64,000 bases of DNA from Mameliella sp. CS4 (GTDB lineage: Bacteria > Pseudomonadota > Alphaproteobacteria > Rhodobacterales > Rhodobacteraceae), in NCBI RefSeq assembly GCF_019392335.1, contig NZ_JAHXRQ010000008.1, positions 140,086-204,085 on the forward strand, written 5' to 3'. The notes under the pieces were generated by a model. It saw only the letters and a program-made list of their open reading frames with translations. It did no database searches and was not told the DNA's origin. Each line of letters begins with the position of its first letter. Position 1 is the first letter of the stretch. Both the position numbers and the translations under genes were made by a program. Positions 50,880-59,834 of this stretch are shown one piece after another.

Positions 50880-51673
50880 GCCTGACGATGGAGCCGCCGC
50901 GGCTGGTCACGACGCGACCGTTGCTGACCGCGCGAAACGTGTCGAAATGTTATGGAAGCGTGCAGGCCCTGCGCGATGTCTCGGCCACCGTCTACCCGGG
51001 TGAGGTGCTGGGCATCGTGGGAGAGAGCGGTTCGGGAAAATCCACCTTTCTGCGGTGCCTGAACCTCGAAGAGGTGCCGGACGAAGGGTCGTACACGCTC
51101 GACCTGCCGGACGTCGCGGACAACCTCTTTGACCTCGACCGTTATGCGCGCCGGATGCTCTGCGCCACCAAGATTGGCATCGTCTACCAGAACCCGCACC
51201 TTGGGTTGCTGATGAACCATTCCTCTTCCGGCAATGTTGCCGAGCGGCTGCTGGTGGCCGGTGAGCGGAGGTTCTCGGTGCTGCGTGACAAGGCGCGGCG
51301 CGCGCTGGATGCCTCCGAATTTCCGCTCGACCGGATGGATGCGCCGCCCGTCGAATTGTCGGGCGGGATGCAACAGCGGGTGCAACTGGCCAAGGCCATC
51401 GCCCTGGAGCCGGCGCTCTTGTTGCTGGACGAGCCGACCACCGGGCTGGACGTCTCGGTGCAGGCGCTGGTGCTGGATACGCTGAAGCGGCTGCAACAAG
51501 AGCGGCGGATCACAATGGTGATCGTCAGCCACGATCTTGGCGTGATCCGCACCCTGTCGGACCGGGTGATGGTCATGCGACGGGGCCAGGTGGTCGAGGC
51601 CGGACTGGCCGACCAGGTGTTCCAGGACCCGCAACATGCCTACACGCAACAATTGGTGCATGCGAAACTATGA
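50876..51673 (+). CDS. phnK: PhnK, ABC-type ATPase of the C-P lyase complex
   Basis: This is a 265-aa ABC ATPase that docks on the PhnGHIJ core near PhnJ. Walker A GESGSGKST is at 49-57, the Q-loop is in VYQNPHLGL, the signature reads LSGGMQQRV and Walker B is LLLLDEPTTGLD. A C-terminal OppD-like tail (YTQQLVHAKL) is usual for PhnK. It overlaps phnJ and phnL by four bases each. Confidence 0.93.
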   Translation: MSLTMEPPRLVTTRPLLTARNVSKCYGSVQALRDVSATVYPGEVLGIVGESGSGKSTFLRCLNLEEVPDEGSYTLDLPDVADNLFDLDRYARRMLCATKIGIVYQNPHLGLLMNHSSSGNVAERLLVAGERRFSVLRDKARRALDASEFPLDRMDAPPVELSGGMQQRVQLAKAIALEPALLLLDEPTTGLDVSVQALVLDTLKRLQQERRITMVIVSHDLGVIRTLSDRVMVMRRGQVVEAGLADQVFQDPQHAYTQQLVHAKL

Positions 51674-52389
51674 CCCTGATCCTTGACGTCAAAGGCCTGT
51701 CCAAGGGCTTTGAGATGCACCATCTGGGCACCCGGATGGCGGCGTTTTCCGATATTTCCTTTACCCTGAGTGCAGGCGAGTTCCTGCTGCTGAAGGGGCG
51801 CAACGGCGCGGGAAAATCAACGCTTCTGCGCACGCTCTACCGCAGCTACCTTGCGGCCTCGGGCCAGATCCTGTTCCATTCCTCGCACGGGGTGGTGGAT
51901 CTGGCCCGCGCGGCGGATGTGGATGTGACCCTGTTGCGCCGGACAGAGATCGGCTTTGTCACCCAGTTCCTGACCGCGCGACCGCGTGTGAGTGCCGAGG
52001 CGCTTGTGGCGGAACCCCTGCGGCTGGCCGGGACGCCGGAGGAGGAGGCGCTGGAAGAGGCAAGGCATTGGCTGTCGGCCTTTGGCGTCAAGCGCGCGCT
52101 CTGGGCGGCCTATCCGACGACGTTTTCCGGCGGAGAACAGCAGAAGGTGAACCTGGCCCGGGCGCTGATCCTGCCGCAGCGACTGCTCATGCTGGATGAG
52201 CCGACCGCCTCGCTGGATGCCTCGGCCCGTGCGGCGCTGATCGACCGGCTGGCGGAACTGAAACGCGCGGGGACGGCAATGATCGGTGTCTTTCACCACC
52301 CCGGCGACGTAGAGGTGCTGATCGACCGCGAGATCGACCTCACCCCCGATGCCCCCAAGCAGGAGACGCGAGAAGATGTGGCTGTCTGA
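51670..52389 (+). CDS. phnL: PhnL, ABC-type ATPase of the C-P lyase system
   Basis: This is a 239-aa ABC ATPase needed with PhnGHI for ribosylation of the phosphonate. Walker A GRNGAGKST is at 43-51, the signature is FSGGEQQKVNLARAL and Walker B is LLMLDEPTASLD. The stop lies 14 bases inside phnM, whose start is in another frame, so translation of the two is coupled. Confidence 0.93.
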   Translation: MTLILDVKGLSKGFEMHHLGTRMAAFSDISFTLSAGEFLLLKGRNGAGKSTLLRTLYRSYLAASGQILFHSSHGVVDLARAADVDVTLLRRTEIGFVTQFLTARPRVSAEALVAEPLRLAGTPEEEALEEARHWLSAFGVKRALWAAYPTTFSGGEQQKVNLARALILPQRLLMLDEPTASLDASARAALIDRLAELKRAGTAMIGVFHHPGDVEVLIDREIDLTPDAPKQETREDVAV

Positions 52390-53548
52390 TTTTATCCTTG
52401 TGCTGCGAGACAGCGTGCGGCGCGGATCGCTCCGGATCGAAAACGGCGTGATCGCCGAGATCGCCGATGGCCCGATGCCGGGCGGGATCGAAGGGGCCGG
52501 ACGGCTGCTGTTCCCGGGGTTCATCGACATGCATGGCGACATGATCGAACAGGAACTGGAGCCGCGCGCACGGGTGGATTTCCCGATGTCCGTGGCGCTG
52601 AACGCGTTAGACGCCCGCCTGGCGGCCAGTGGTGTGACCACGGCCTATGCCGCGGTTTCCTTTTCGCGTGGCGCGCGCGAGGGTGAGCGGCGGTCTTATG
52701 AACATACCTCGGGTGTGATCCGGGCGTTGCACGCGGCGCGCGATACATGCCGGGTCGATCACCGAATCCACGCGCGCTTTGACATCACCTTCGACAATGC
52801 CGTGGGGGTGCTGGAACGGTTGCTGGACGATGGTCAGGTCGACCTGGTTTCGCTGATGGATCACACGCCGGGGCAGGGACAGTATCGCAACCTCGAAGTG
52901 CATATCCGCAACAAGGCCGCACAGCAGGGGATATCAGAAGCCGAGGCGCGGCAGCTGGTCTCTACCACCATCGTAGAACGGTCCCGTCCGCAGGACGTGC
53001 TTCTGCAGAACATGCAGAGCGTCTCTCGCATGTGCCGGGCGCATGGTGTCGCTCTGGCCAGCCACGATGACGACACGGCCGATAAGGTTCGTCTGATGGC
53101 GGACCTGGGCGCCGTGATCGCGGAGTTTCCCGTCACGCGCGACGCTGCCCAAACGGCGGTGGACCTGGGGATCATGACGGCGATGGGCGCGCCCAACGCA
53201 ATGCGCGGGCAAAGTTATTCCGGCAACCTTTCTGCCCGCGAGGCCCATGCGGCTGGATTGCTGTCGATCCTGGCGGCGGATTACCACCCTGCGGCGATCC
53301 TGCCCGCCATCCGCATCCTGTCAGAGGTCGATCCCGATGGGCTGGCAGGCGCGGCGCGGCTGGCGACGGCCAACCCGGCGCAGGCGCTGGGCTTGACCGA
53401 CCGAGGGGAAATCGCTGTCGGGAAACGGGCCGATCTGGTTGCCGTGGAGTCCGGGGACCGCGTCGCGCTGACACTCGTCAAAGGGGAAGTGGTCTATTCC
53501 AACGGCACGGTCCCCGGCTGGCAAGAGGCGTTGCGCACCGTCGCCTGA
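52376..53548 (+). CDS. phnM: PhnM, ribose triphosphonate pyrophosphohydrolase
   Basis: This is a 390-aa amidohydrolase-superfamily enzyme that removes pyrophosphate from the ribose triphosphate intermediate to give 5-phosphoribosyl 1-phosphonate. The start MWLSDFILVLRDS lies inside phnL. The metal-binding HGD is at 53-55, and later DHTPGQGQ, ALASHDDDT and APNAMRGQSYSGN are PhnM hallmarks. A Pho-box-like repeat begins three bases after the stop. phnN and phnP, often next, are not present in the window. Confidence 0.93.
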   Translation: MWLSDFILVLRDSVRRGSLRIENGVIAEIADGPMPGGIEGAGRLLFPGFIDMHGDMIEQELEPRARVDFPMSVALNALDARLAASGVTTAYAAVSFSRGAREGERRSYEHTSGVIRALHAARDTCRVDHRIHARFDITFDNAVGVLERLLDDGQVDLVSLMDHTPGQGQYRNLEVHIRNKAAQQGISEAEARQLVSTTIVERSRPQDVLLQNMQSVSRMCRAHGVALASHDDDTADKVRLMADLGAVIAEFPVTRDAAQTAVDLGIMTAMGAPNAMRGQSYSGNLSAREAHAAGLLSILAADYHPAAILPAIRILSEVDPDGLAGAARLATANPAQALGLTDRGEIAVGKRADLVAVESGDRVALTLVKGEVVYSNGTVPGWQEALRTVA

Positions 53549-53550
53549 GA

Positions 53551-53568
53551 CTGTCAGCAAAGCGTCAT
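53551..53568 (+). promoter_or_regulatory. Pho box upstream of phnC
   Basis: CTGTCAG-CAAA-GCGTCAT is a 7-4-7 direct repeat that matches the PhoB consensus (CTGTCAT-N4-CTGTCAT) at 11 of 14 repeat positions. It lies just after phnM and 98 bases before phnC, where it could drive the transporter genes under phosphate starvation. Confidence 0.6.
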
Positions 53569-53620
53569 ATGCGGGTTGTGCGACTGTTACGCGGCACCGG
53601 TAAGACCTCTTCAGGAATAT

Positions 53621-53635
53621 TCATCCGGATGTATT
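53621..53635 (+). promoter_or_regulatory. Candidate PhnF operator, copy 2
   Basis: TCATCCGGATGTATT carries the perfect 10-bp palindrome CATCCGGATG and matches the copy before phnF at 13 of 15 bases. It lies 30 bases upstream of the phnC start, between the Pho box and the gene. Confidence 0.5.
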
Positions 53636-53665
53636 TCGGATGCTTTGACAAGAGGGGCCGGACCC

Positions 53666-54481
53666 ATGACTGCGACGCTGAGCCTGAAAAACCTGACCCG
53701 CACCTTTGGCGAGACCCGCGCCGTCGAGAACGTCACGCTGGACATCCAGCCCGGCCAGTTCGTCGGCGTGATCGGACGTTCGGGCGCGGGCAAGTCCACC
53801 ATGCTGCGCCTCATCAATCGTTTGATCGACCCGACCGCCGGGTCGATTGCCTTTGACGGGGTCGAAGTGAGCGCGCTCAAGGGCAGGGCGTTGCGCAATT
53901 GGCGGCGCGACTGTGCGATGATCTTTCAGCAGTTCAACCTGGTGGACCGGCTGGACGTCCTGACAAACGTGCTGATCGGTCGGCTGGCCGAACACGGTAT
54001 CCTCTCCTCGATGACCATGCGGTTCACCGACGCCGAAAGGGCGATGGCGATCCAGGCACTTGACCGGCTGGACCTCGTGCCGCAGGCGCTGCAGCGGGCG
54101 GGCACTCTGTCCGGCGGCCAGCAACAGCGGGTCGCGATTGCCAAGGCGCTGGTCCAGACCCCCAGGATCATGCTGGCGGACGAACCCATCGCCTCGCTTG
54201 ACCCGGCCAATGCCACCCGCGTCATGGACGGGCTGAAACGGATCAACACCGAGGATGGGCTGACCGTTCTGGTCAACCTGCACACGCTGGATACTGCACG
54301 GGCCTATTGCGATCGGATCGTCGCCATGCGCGCGGGCCGCGTCATGTTCGACGGGACCGCCGCGCAGCTGACAGACGACGTGGTGCGCGACATCTACGGT
54401 CTGGAAGGGCTGATGGAGTTCAACGAGGCCGTCACCTCCACCTCGGCGCGGGCCACGGGCCGTGTCGCCGAACAGGCCTGA
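53666..54481 (+). CDS. phnC: PhnC, phosphonate ABC transporter ATP-binding protein
   Basis: This is a 271-aa ATPase of the phosphonate importer. The start MTATLSLKNLTRTF was chosen over an in-frame ATG 30 codons upstream that overlaps the promoter elements. Walker A GRSGAGKST is at 37-45, the signature LSGGQQQRVAIAKAL and Walker B IMLADEPIASLDP are intact. ADEP instead of LDEP is usual for PhnC. It is followed by phnD after 41 bases. Confidence 0.93.
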   Translation: MTATLSLKNLTRTFGETRAVENVTLDIQPGQFVGVIGRSGAGKSTMLRLINRLIDPTAGSIAFDGVEVSALKGRALRNWRRDCAMIFQQFNLVDRLDVLTNVLIGRLAEHGILSSMTMRFTDAERAMAIQALDRLDLVPQALQRAGTLSGGQQQRVAIAKALVQTPRIMLADEPIASLDPANATRVMDGLKRINTEDGLTVLVNLHTLDTARAYCDRIVAMRAGRVMFDGTAAQLTDDVVRDIYGLEGLMEFNEAVTSTSARATGRVAEQA

Positions 54482-54522
54482 CCACCCCAAGACCACCTGA
54501 AGACGCAACGAGGGAGTTCACA

Positions 54523-55443
54523 ATGCGTTTCCTGACCACAACGGCGCTTGTCGCGCTGATCGCCGCCCCGGCGCTGGCCGACGGCTGGAAGGACGATTAC
54601 CAGATCGTCAAGTTCGGCATCCTGTCCGGCGAGAACGAGCAAGACCGCCTGATGCGCAACGAACCGCTGCGCGTCTACCTCGAAGAGACGCTTGGCGTGA
54701 AGGTCGAGATCTTCACCGCCGGCAATTACGACGGCGTGATCCAGGCCATCGCCGCCGATCAGATCGAGGTCGCGCGCTTTGGCTCCTCCTCCTACGCGGC
54801 GGTCTACACCGCCACAGACGGTGGCGTCGTGCCGACCCTGACCACCATCAAGCAGGACGGCAGCACCGGCTATTACTCGGTCGTTGTGACCCGCTGCGAC
54901 AGCGGCATCAAGAGCCTCAAAGACGCCAAGGGCAAGGTCCATGCCTTCGCCGATCCGGATTCGACCTCGGGCTATGCCGTGCCCTATTTCAACTTCATCA
55001 CCAAGGAAGGTTTCACGCCGGAAGAATTCTTCCGCCAGATCACCTTCTCCGGCAGCCACGAGGCCGGCGTGACCGGCGTCGTCAACGGCATCTTCGACAC
55101 CGCATCGACCTATCAGAACAACGATGCTGACGGCGTCTATCAGCGCATGGTCGACAAGGGCATGATCGACGCGGACGTGGTCTGCAAGGTCTGGGAAAGC
55201 CCGGAAATCACCTCCGGCCCCTGGACCTTCCGCAACAACCTGCCCGAGGACATGATCGAGGACATCACCGCCGCGATCGAGGCGTTCCCGACGGCCGATC
55301 CCGAAGGCTACAAGCTCTACTCTTCCTGGACCGCCGACAACCCGAATCCGGATGCCGGTTTCACCCGTGTCGACCACGACCGTTACCAGTGGATCGTCGA
55401 CATGCGTTCCTGGATCAAGGAACAGCGCCGCTCGGGGTCCTGA
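54523..55443 (+). CDS. phnD: PhnD, phosphonate-binding periplasmic protein
   Basis: This is a 306-aa receptor with signal peptide MRFLTTTALVALIAAPALA. PhnD features are VKFGILSGENEQDRL, GNYDGVIQAIAADQIEVARF, FADPDSTSGYAVPYF and FSGSHEAGVTGVVNG, which form the phosphonate-binding pocket. A gap of 60 bases separates it from phnE. Confidence 0.94.
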   Translation: MRFLTTTALVALIAAPALADGWKDDYQIVKFGILSGENEQDRLMRNEPLRVYLEETLGVKVEIFTAGNYDGVIQAIAADQIEVARFGSSSYAAVYTATDGGVVPTLTTIKQDGSTGYYSVVVTRCDSGIKSLKDAKGKVHAFADPDSTSGYAVPYFNFITKEGFTPEEFFRQITFSGSHEAGVTGVVNGIFDTASTYQNNDADGVYQRMVDKGMIDADVVCKVWESPEITSGPWTFRNNLPEDMIEDITAAIEAFPTADPEGYKLYSSWTADNPNPDAGFTRVDHDRYQWIVDMRSWIKEQRRSGS

Positions 55444-55503
55444 TCCCGCTTTGACGTTTGACGGCGGGCCTGCGCGCCCGCCGTCCCATTCAGGAGAAAG
55501 AGC

Positions 55504-56478
55504 ATGACCGCCACCGCCGACGACCCCGGCGCGGGTCCCGTGCCCGCTGACCCGATTTCGACCTTCGAAGCCGAATATGCCGCGCGCCGCCGCCGGGCGC
55601 GCATGGGCTGGGCCATCGGCACCGGCGTTTTCCTTCTGGTCTTCGCCTTCACGGCCTGGATCGGAGATTTCTTCAAGGTGACGCAGGTGACCATGCCGGA
55701 CGGATCGCGCGAGTGGCGCTGGATCATCCCGGCAGGCCTCCCGCGCCTGGGCGAATACATTGAAAAGACCCTTCCTGCGCTGCGCTGGGAGACGCTGGGC
55801 GCGGATTTCGGTGAGTGGTTCTGGCGCTGGAAAATCTGGTTGGAACTGCTGTTCGAGACCATCCTGATTGCCTTCATGGCCACCGCGCTGGGCGTGGCCG
55901 GCGGCTTTCTTCTGTCCTTTCCGGCGGCGCGCAACCTGACGCCAAATCGCTATGTGCTCTGGATCACGCGTCGCTACCTGGAGATCGCCCGCACCGTGCC
56001 GGAACTGGTCTGGGCGCTGATCTTCGTCTTCTGCTTTTCGGTCGGGCCGATGGCCGGGGTCATGGCCATCGGGCTGCATGCCACCGGCGCGCTGGGCAAG
56101 CTTTATTCCGAGGTCAATGAGAACATCGACATGCGTCCGCTGGAGGGCGTCAAGGCCGCCGGTGGGACATGGTTCGACCAGATCCGTTATGGCGCCGTGC
56201 CGCAGGTCCTGCCCAATATCATCAGCTACACGTTGCTGCGCTTCGAGATCAACGTGCGCTCGTCGTCGATCATCGGCTACGTCGGCGCGGGCGGGCTGGG
56301 GCAGGAGTTCCGCACCGCCATGTCCTTTCAGGAATACACCGATCTTTCGGCGCTCTTCCTGATCATCTTCGTGACCGTGATGGTGATCGACTTCGGCTCG
56401 GAAAAGCTGCGCCATCGTATCATCGGCCTGGACAGCGACCGGACGCGCCGCCGCCGGTTCGCCGTCCGGCCCGCGTGA
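55504..56478 (+). CDS. phnE: PhnE, phosphonate ABC transporter permease (first copy)
   Basis: This is a 324-aa permease. A long N-terminal region with one helix (about 35-57) precedes the transmembrane core. The EAA-type loop EGVKAAGGTWFDQIRYGAVP and the SSIIGYVGAGGLGQEF end are typical of PhnE. RBS AGGAGA precedes the ATG. It lies next to a second, shorter phnE. Confidence 0.93.
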   Translation: MTATADDPGAGPVPADPISTFEAEYAARRRRARMGWAIGTGVFLLVFAFTAWIGDFFKVTQVTMPDGSREWRWIIPAGLPRLGEYIEKTLPALRWETLGADFGEWFWRWKIWLELLFETILIAFMATALGVAGGFLLSFPAARNLTPNRYVLWITRRYLEIARTVPELVWALIFVFCFSVGPMAGVMAIGLHATGALGKLYSEVNENIDMRPLEGVKAAGGTWFDQIRYGAVPQVLPNIISYTLLRFEINVRSSSIIGYVGAGGLGQEFRTAMSFQEYTDLSALFLIIFVTVMVIDFGSEKLRHRIIGLDSDRTRRRRFAVRPA

Positions 56479-56489
56479 GGGAAAGCCCT

Positions 56490-57353
56490 ATGACACCAGC
56501 CATCACCGAAAGCGAGATCGCCGAGGCGCGCGAACGCCTGCCGCTGGCCTTTCAGCAGCCCCTGCCGGTGCGCCTGCGCCGTTACGCGCTCTGGGCGCTT
56601 TTCACGGGGATCTTTGCCTGGTGCCTCTATGACTTCAACATCACGCCCGCCCGGATCTGGGAGGGTCTGGGCCGGTTCGGCCGGGTGTTGAGTTTCATGT
56701 TTCCGCCGCATGTCTGGGACAACTGGGCCGAGTTCTCGGAAATCCTGAATGGTCTGGGCGAGACGCTGGCCATCGCCTTCCTTGGCACGCTTTTGGGGGC
56801 GCTCGTGGCCTATCCTCTTTCCTTCCTGGGCGCCAAGAACATCAACCGGTTGAATTTCCTGCGTCTGGGCACGCGACGCGGGTTCGACCTGATCCGTGCC
56901 TTCGAGACGCTGATCCTGGCGCTGATCTTTATCCGCGCCTTCGGGCTTGGCCCGCTGCCCGGCATCCTCGCCATCGCGGTCTCGGAGATCGGCACCTTTG
57001 CCAAACTCTTTTCCGAGGCCATCGAGAACACGTCGGAGAAGCCCATCGAGGGGGTGAAGGCGTCCGGCGGGTCGCGGTTCCAGCAGATCCGTTTCGGAAT
57101 CTCGCCGCAGGTGAACCCGGTGATCCTGTCGATCTTGCTCTACAATTTTGAATCGAACGTCCGGTCCGGCACGATCCTGGGCATCGTCGGGGCCGGGGGC
57201 ATCGGGTTCCTGCTGTCGGACCGAATCTCGGCCTACAGGTGGGATGAGGCCTGGTCGATCATCTTTCTCATCATCGCGATGGTCTATGTGATCGACTGGC
57301 TGTCCGGGCTGATAAGGACGCGGCTGATCGGCAAGACCGATCCGGCCCGGTAA
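56490..57353 (+). CDS. phnE: PhnE, phosphonate ABC transporter permease (second copy)
   Basis: This is a 287-aa permease starting [17 protein letters not shown], 11 bases after the first phnE. The loop [20 protein letters not shown] and the [16 protein letters not shown] end match PhnE. Two unequal PhnE subunits, probably forming a heterodimer, are usual in alphaproteobacterial phnCDEE operons. Confidence 0.92.
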   Translation: MTPAITESEIAEARERLPLAFQQPLPVRLRRYALWALFTGIFAWCLYDFNITPARIWEGLGRFGRVLSFMFPPHVWDNWAEFSEILNGLGETLAIAFLGTLLGALVAYPLSFLGAKNINRLNFLRLGTRRGFDLIRAFETLILALIFIRAFGLGPLPGILAIAVSEIGTFAKLFSEAIENTSEKPIEGVKASGGSRFQQIRFGISPQVNPVILSILLYNFESNVRSGTILGIVGAGGIGFLLSDRISAYRWDEAWSIIFLIIAMVYVIDWLSGLIRTRLIGKTDPAR

Positions 57354-57367
57354 CAGGGAGAAGACCC

Positions 57368-57994
57368 ATGAGCGGCGCTGGCGCGAAACATCCTTTGACG
57401 GAGGCCCCGAACATTCACCCAGAGGCGAAGGTCGAGGAATGTGACCTGGGAAAATGGACCGAGGTTGGCAGAGGCACCTCGATGCGGGCGTCCAGCATGG
57501 GGGATTGGTCCTACATCACGCAGGACTGTCATGTTGTCTGGACGACGATTGGCAAGATGTGCTCCATCGCCAATGCCACCCGTATCAACCCGGGCAACCA
57601 TCCGACATGGCGCGCGGTGCAGCATCACTCGGTCTACCGGGCAGAGGCCTATGGGCTGGGCGCGGATGACACCGAGTTCTTTGAGTGGCGCAAATCCGAC
57701 TGGGTGAGCATCGGCCATGATGTCTGGATCGGGCACGGGGTCACGGTGACGGCCGGGGTGACCATCGGCACCGGAGCCGTTGTCGGGGCCGGCGCGGTGG
57801 TGACGCGCGATGTTGCCCCCTACACGATTGTCGGCGGTGTCCCGGCGCGCGAGATCCGGCGCAGGTTCACCGAGACGCAGGCAGAGGCCCTGCAGGAGAT
57901 CGCCGTCTGGGACTGGTCTCACGACACCTACAAGGCCGCCCTGCCGGACATTCGGTCGATGGAGATCGACACCTTCATCGAGAATTACCGCTGA
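57368..57994 (+). CDS. Hexapeptide-repeat acetyltransferase of the phosphonate operon
   Basis: This is a 208-aa left-handed beta-helix protein with hexapeptide repeats (about 20-60 and 115-160, for example [20 protein letters not shown]) and the xenobiotic-acetyltransferase pattern NPGNHPTWR with the histidine. It matches the family often found at the end of phn operons (phosphonate metabolism protein, TIGR03308 type). It may acetylate an aminophosphonate; the substrate is not established. It lies 14 bases after phnE. Confidence 0.85.
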   Translation: MSGAGAKHPLTEAPNIHPEAKVEECDLGKWTEVGRGTSMRASSMGDWSYITQDCHVVWTTIGKMCSIANATRINPGNHPTWRAVQHHSVYRAEAYGLGADDTEFFEWRKSDWVSIGHDVWIGHGVTVTAGVTIGTGAVVGAGAVVTRDVAPYTIVGGVPAREIRRRFTETQAEALQEIAVWDWSHDTYKAALPDIRSMEIDTFIENYR

Positions 57995-58322
57995 CAGGGA
58001 ACCGCCTGAGCGTTTCGGGTCATCACCTCAAGCCCCTCACAGATGTACGTCGCACTGTTGCTCGGCCTTGCCAGCGAGAGCGGTTCCGACCTTCGCCGCC
58101 GACACCCATCCGTACCGCGGGTTCGCAGACGGCTGGAAAACCTCGTTGGCGGCCTTGCTCATGATGCTCCAGCCCGCCCAGGAGGTGCAGCCTCTGGCAG
58201 ACCCGGGGCTGTTCAGTCTGCGGGGTCCCGCTTGGCCCGGAGATGGTGAGCGATGCCATCATCGGCTCCTCTGTTTGGTTGCGTCCTCTATCTGGATGGG
58301 TACGCGGATCGGCGCCGCGCGC
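57995..58322. other. 328-bp intergenic region between convergent genes
   Basis: No gene seen. It separates the end of the phn operon from the stop of the RTX gene. A perfect repeat CGCGCTC-A-GAGCGCG spans the RTX stop codon (58317-58331), but no convincing terminator with a T-run was found. Confidence 0.5.
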
Positions 58323-59750
58323 TCAGAGCGCGAAATCCGTCTCTGTCAGCCCGGTGACATTGGCCACGCGGATCTCGGCATCGGCGGCACCGTCGCCATC
58401 GGTGTCGAACTGGACGATGGTCGATCCCGCCGCCGTCTCGATCAACCGCAGCTCGGGGTTGCCGGAGGGGGCGAAAGCAGCGGTGCCGCGGAACTCGAAG
58501 TTTCCGGGGGCCATGGCGACCACGTTGATGACGTCCAGCCCCTGTTCGAAATCGAGCACCTGATCGCGGGTGGCGCCGATCCCGGCCTGCGCCGTGGTCC
58601 GGAAGACAAAGACATCCGCGTCCTGGCCGCCGGTCAGGAAGTCGAGCCCCAGCCCGCCCGCGAGTTCGTCCTCGCCGTTCCGGCCACGCAGCACGTCCGT
58701 CCCGTCGCCGCCTTCGAGGATGTCGTTGCCCGCGCCGCCGTCCAGCGTGTCGTTCTGATCGTCGCCCTGCAACGTGTCCGATCCGTCCTGGCCCACCAGC
58801 AGGTCGTTGCCGGGGCCGCCGATCACCAGGTCGTCGCCGCCGTTGCCGGTCACCGTGTCATGGCCAAAGCCGCCGTCAACCTCGTCGTTGCCATCTCCGC
58901 CGATGACGAAATCCTGGTCCGCGCCGCCATAGAGGTAGTCGTCGCCGCCGCGCCCCACCAGCAGGTCATTGCCGCTGCCGCCGTCCAGTTCGTCGTAAAA
59001 GGCGCCGCCTGATAGGCTGTCGTTGTCCTGGTCGCCATAGACCCGGCCCACGACGCGGCCCGCGCCGCCTTCGTAGCGGTCGTTGCCATCGTCGAGGTAG
59101 ATGGTCCCGACCATCAGCCCGGCGTTGTAGATATTGTTGACCCCGACGCCATTCGCGGCGGTATAGCTGCCCAACGGGCCGCTGATCGTGCCGGTGTTGT
59201 AGAGATAGCCGGTGCCGGTCGAGCTGACGGACAGCCAGTTCTGCGAAATGCCAAAGCCGGTTTCCGCAAGGATGGTGCCGGAATTGGTGATCCGCGTGGG
59301 CTGCGATTCAGCGTCCAGGCGGACCGCGTTCTGCGCGCCCTGGATGGTGCCGGAATTGGCGATGGCCAGCAGCGGCACGACACCGCCGGCGGGGCGGGAC
59401 ACGTCGATCGCATCCGCCCCTGACATGATGGTCCCGGCGTTCTGAAGGTCGAAGACCCCCTGAACCGAGCCGGTGATGGCGTCCGAATTCGTCGCACTGA
59501 CAAAGCCGGTTGGGCCGACCAGCATCTTCAGTCCGTTGCCGGCGATCTCGACCGCGGGAAAGATCGACCCCGAGGAATCCGCAATCAGTGACCCGTTCAC
59601 CGTGAGGTAGTTGATCAGCGACCCGCCGACGGTGACCGCCACGTCATCGGTGACCAGCAGCGTATCGCCCGGGCTGGGAAGAACACCGGTCTGCCCGGGG
59701 TCGAGAGTCTGGGCGGTGCTGGAAAATCCGGTGATGATGAAATCGGCCAT
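58323..59750 (-). CDS. RTX exoprotein with beta-helix-like N-terminus (tandem copy 1)
   Basis: This is a 475-aa secreted protein. Residues 1-235 hold repeated N-x-G-x-I units (LQNAGTIMSG, IANSGTIQG, ITNSGTILAE, LYNTGTISG), a pattern of parallel beta-helix or adhesin proteins. RTX repeats fill about 240-370, and the last ~100 residues are the serralysin-type C-terminal domain ending TDFAL. It is a paralogue of the gene at 59835. A type I secretion signal is expected. A GAAAGGAAA ribosome site precedes the start. The function may be surface binding or a structural coat; there is no catalytic motif. Confidence 0.85.
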   Translation of the reverse strand: MADFIITGFSSTAQTLDPGQTGVLPSPGDTLLVTDDVAVTVGGSLINYLTVNGSLIADSSGSIFPAVEIAGNGLKMLVGPTGFVSATNSDAITGSVQGVFDLQNAGTIMSGADAIDVSRPAGGVVPLLAIANSGTIQGAQNAVRLDAESQPTRITNSGTILAETGFGISQNWLSVSSTGTGYLYNTGTISGPLGSYTAANGVGVNNIYNAGLMVGTIYLDDGNDRYEGGAGRVVGRVYGDQDNDSLSGGAFYDELDGGSGNDLLVGRGGDDYLYGGADQDFVIGGDGNDEVDGGFGHDTVTGNGGDDLVIGGPGNDLLVGQDGSDTLQGDDQNDTLDGGAGNDILEGGDGTDVLRGRNGEDELAGGLGLDFLTGGQDADVFVFRTTAQAGIGATRDQVLDFEQGLDVINVVAMAPGNFEFRGTAAFAPSGNPELRLIETAAGSTIVQFDTDGDGAADAEIRVANVTGLTETDFAL

Positions 59751-59834
59751 GCATTGTTTCCTTTCAAAAAAGTCAGTGAAAAATATCTGGCGAGGGTCAC
59801 GGCGGGGCCGGGCGGCCCCGATCCGCCCCGGGGT

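Noticed and set aside
54394..56415. Open frame of 673 codons antisense to phnD and phnE
   Set aside because: No domain or ribosome site; both sense genes are clear.
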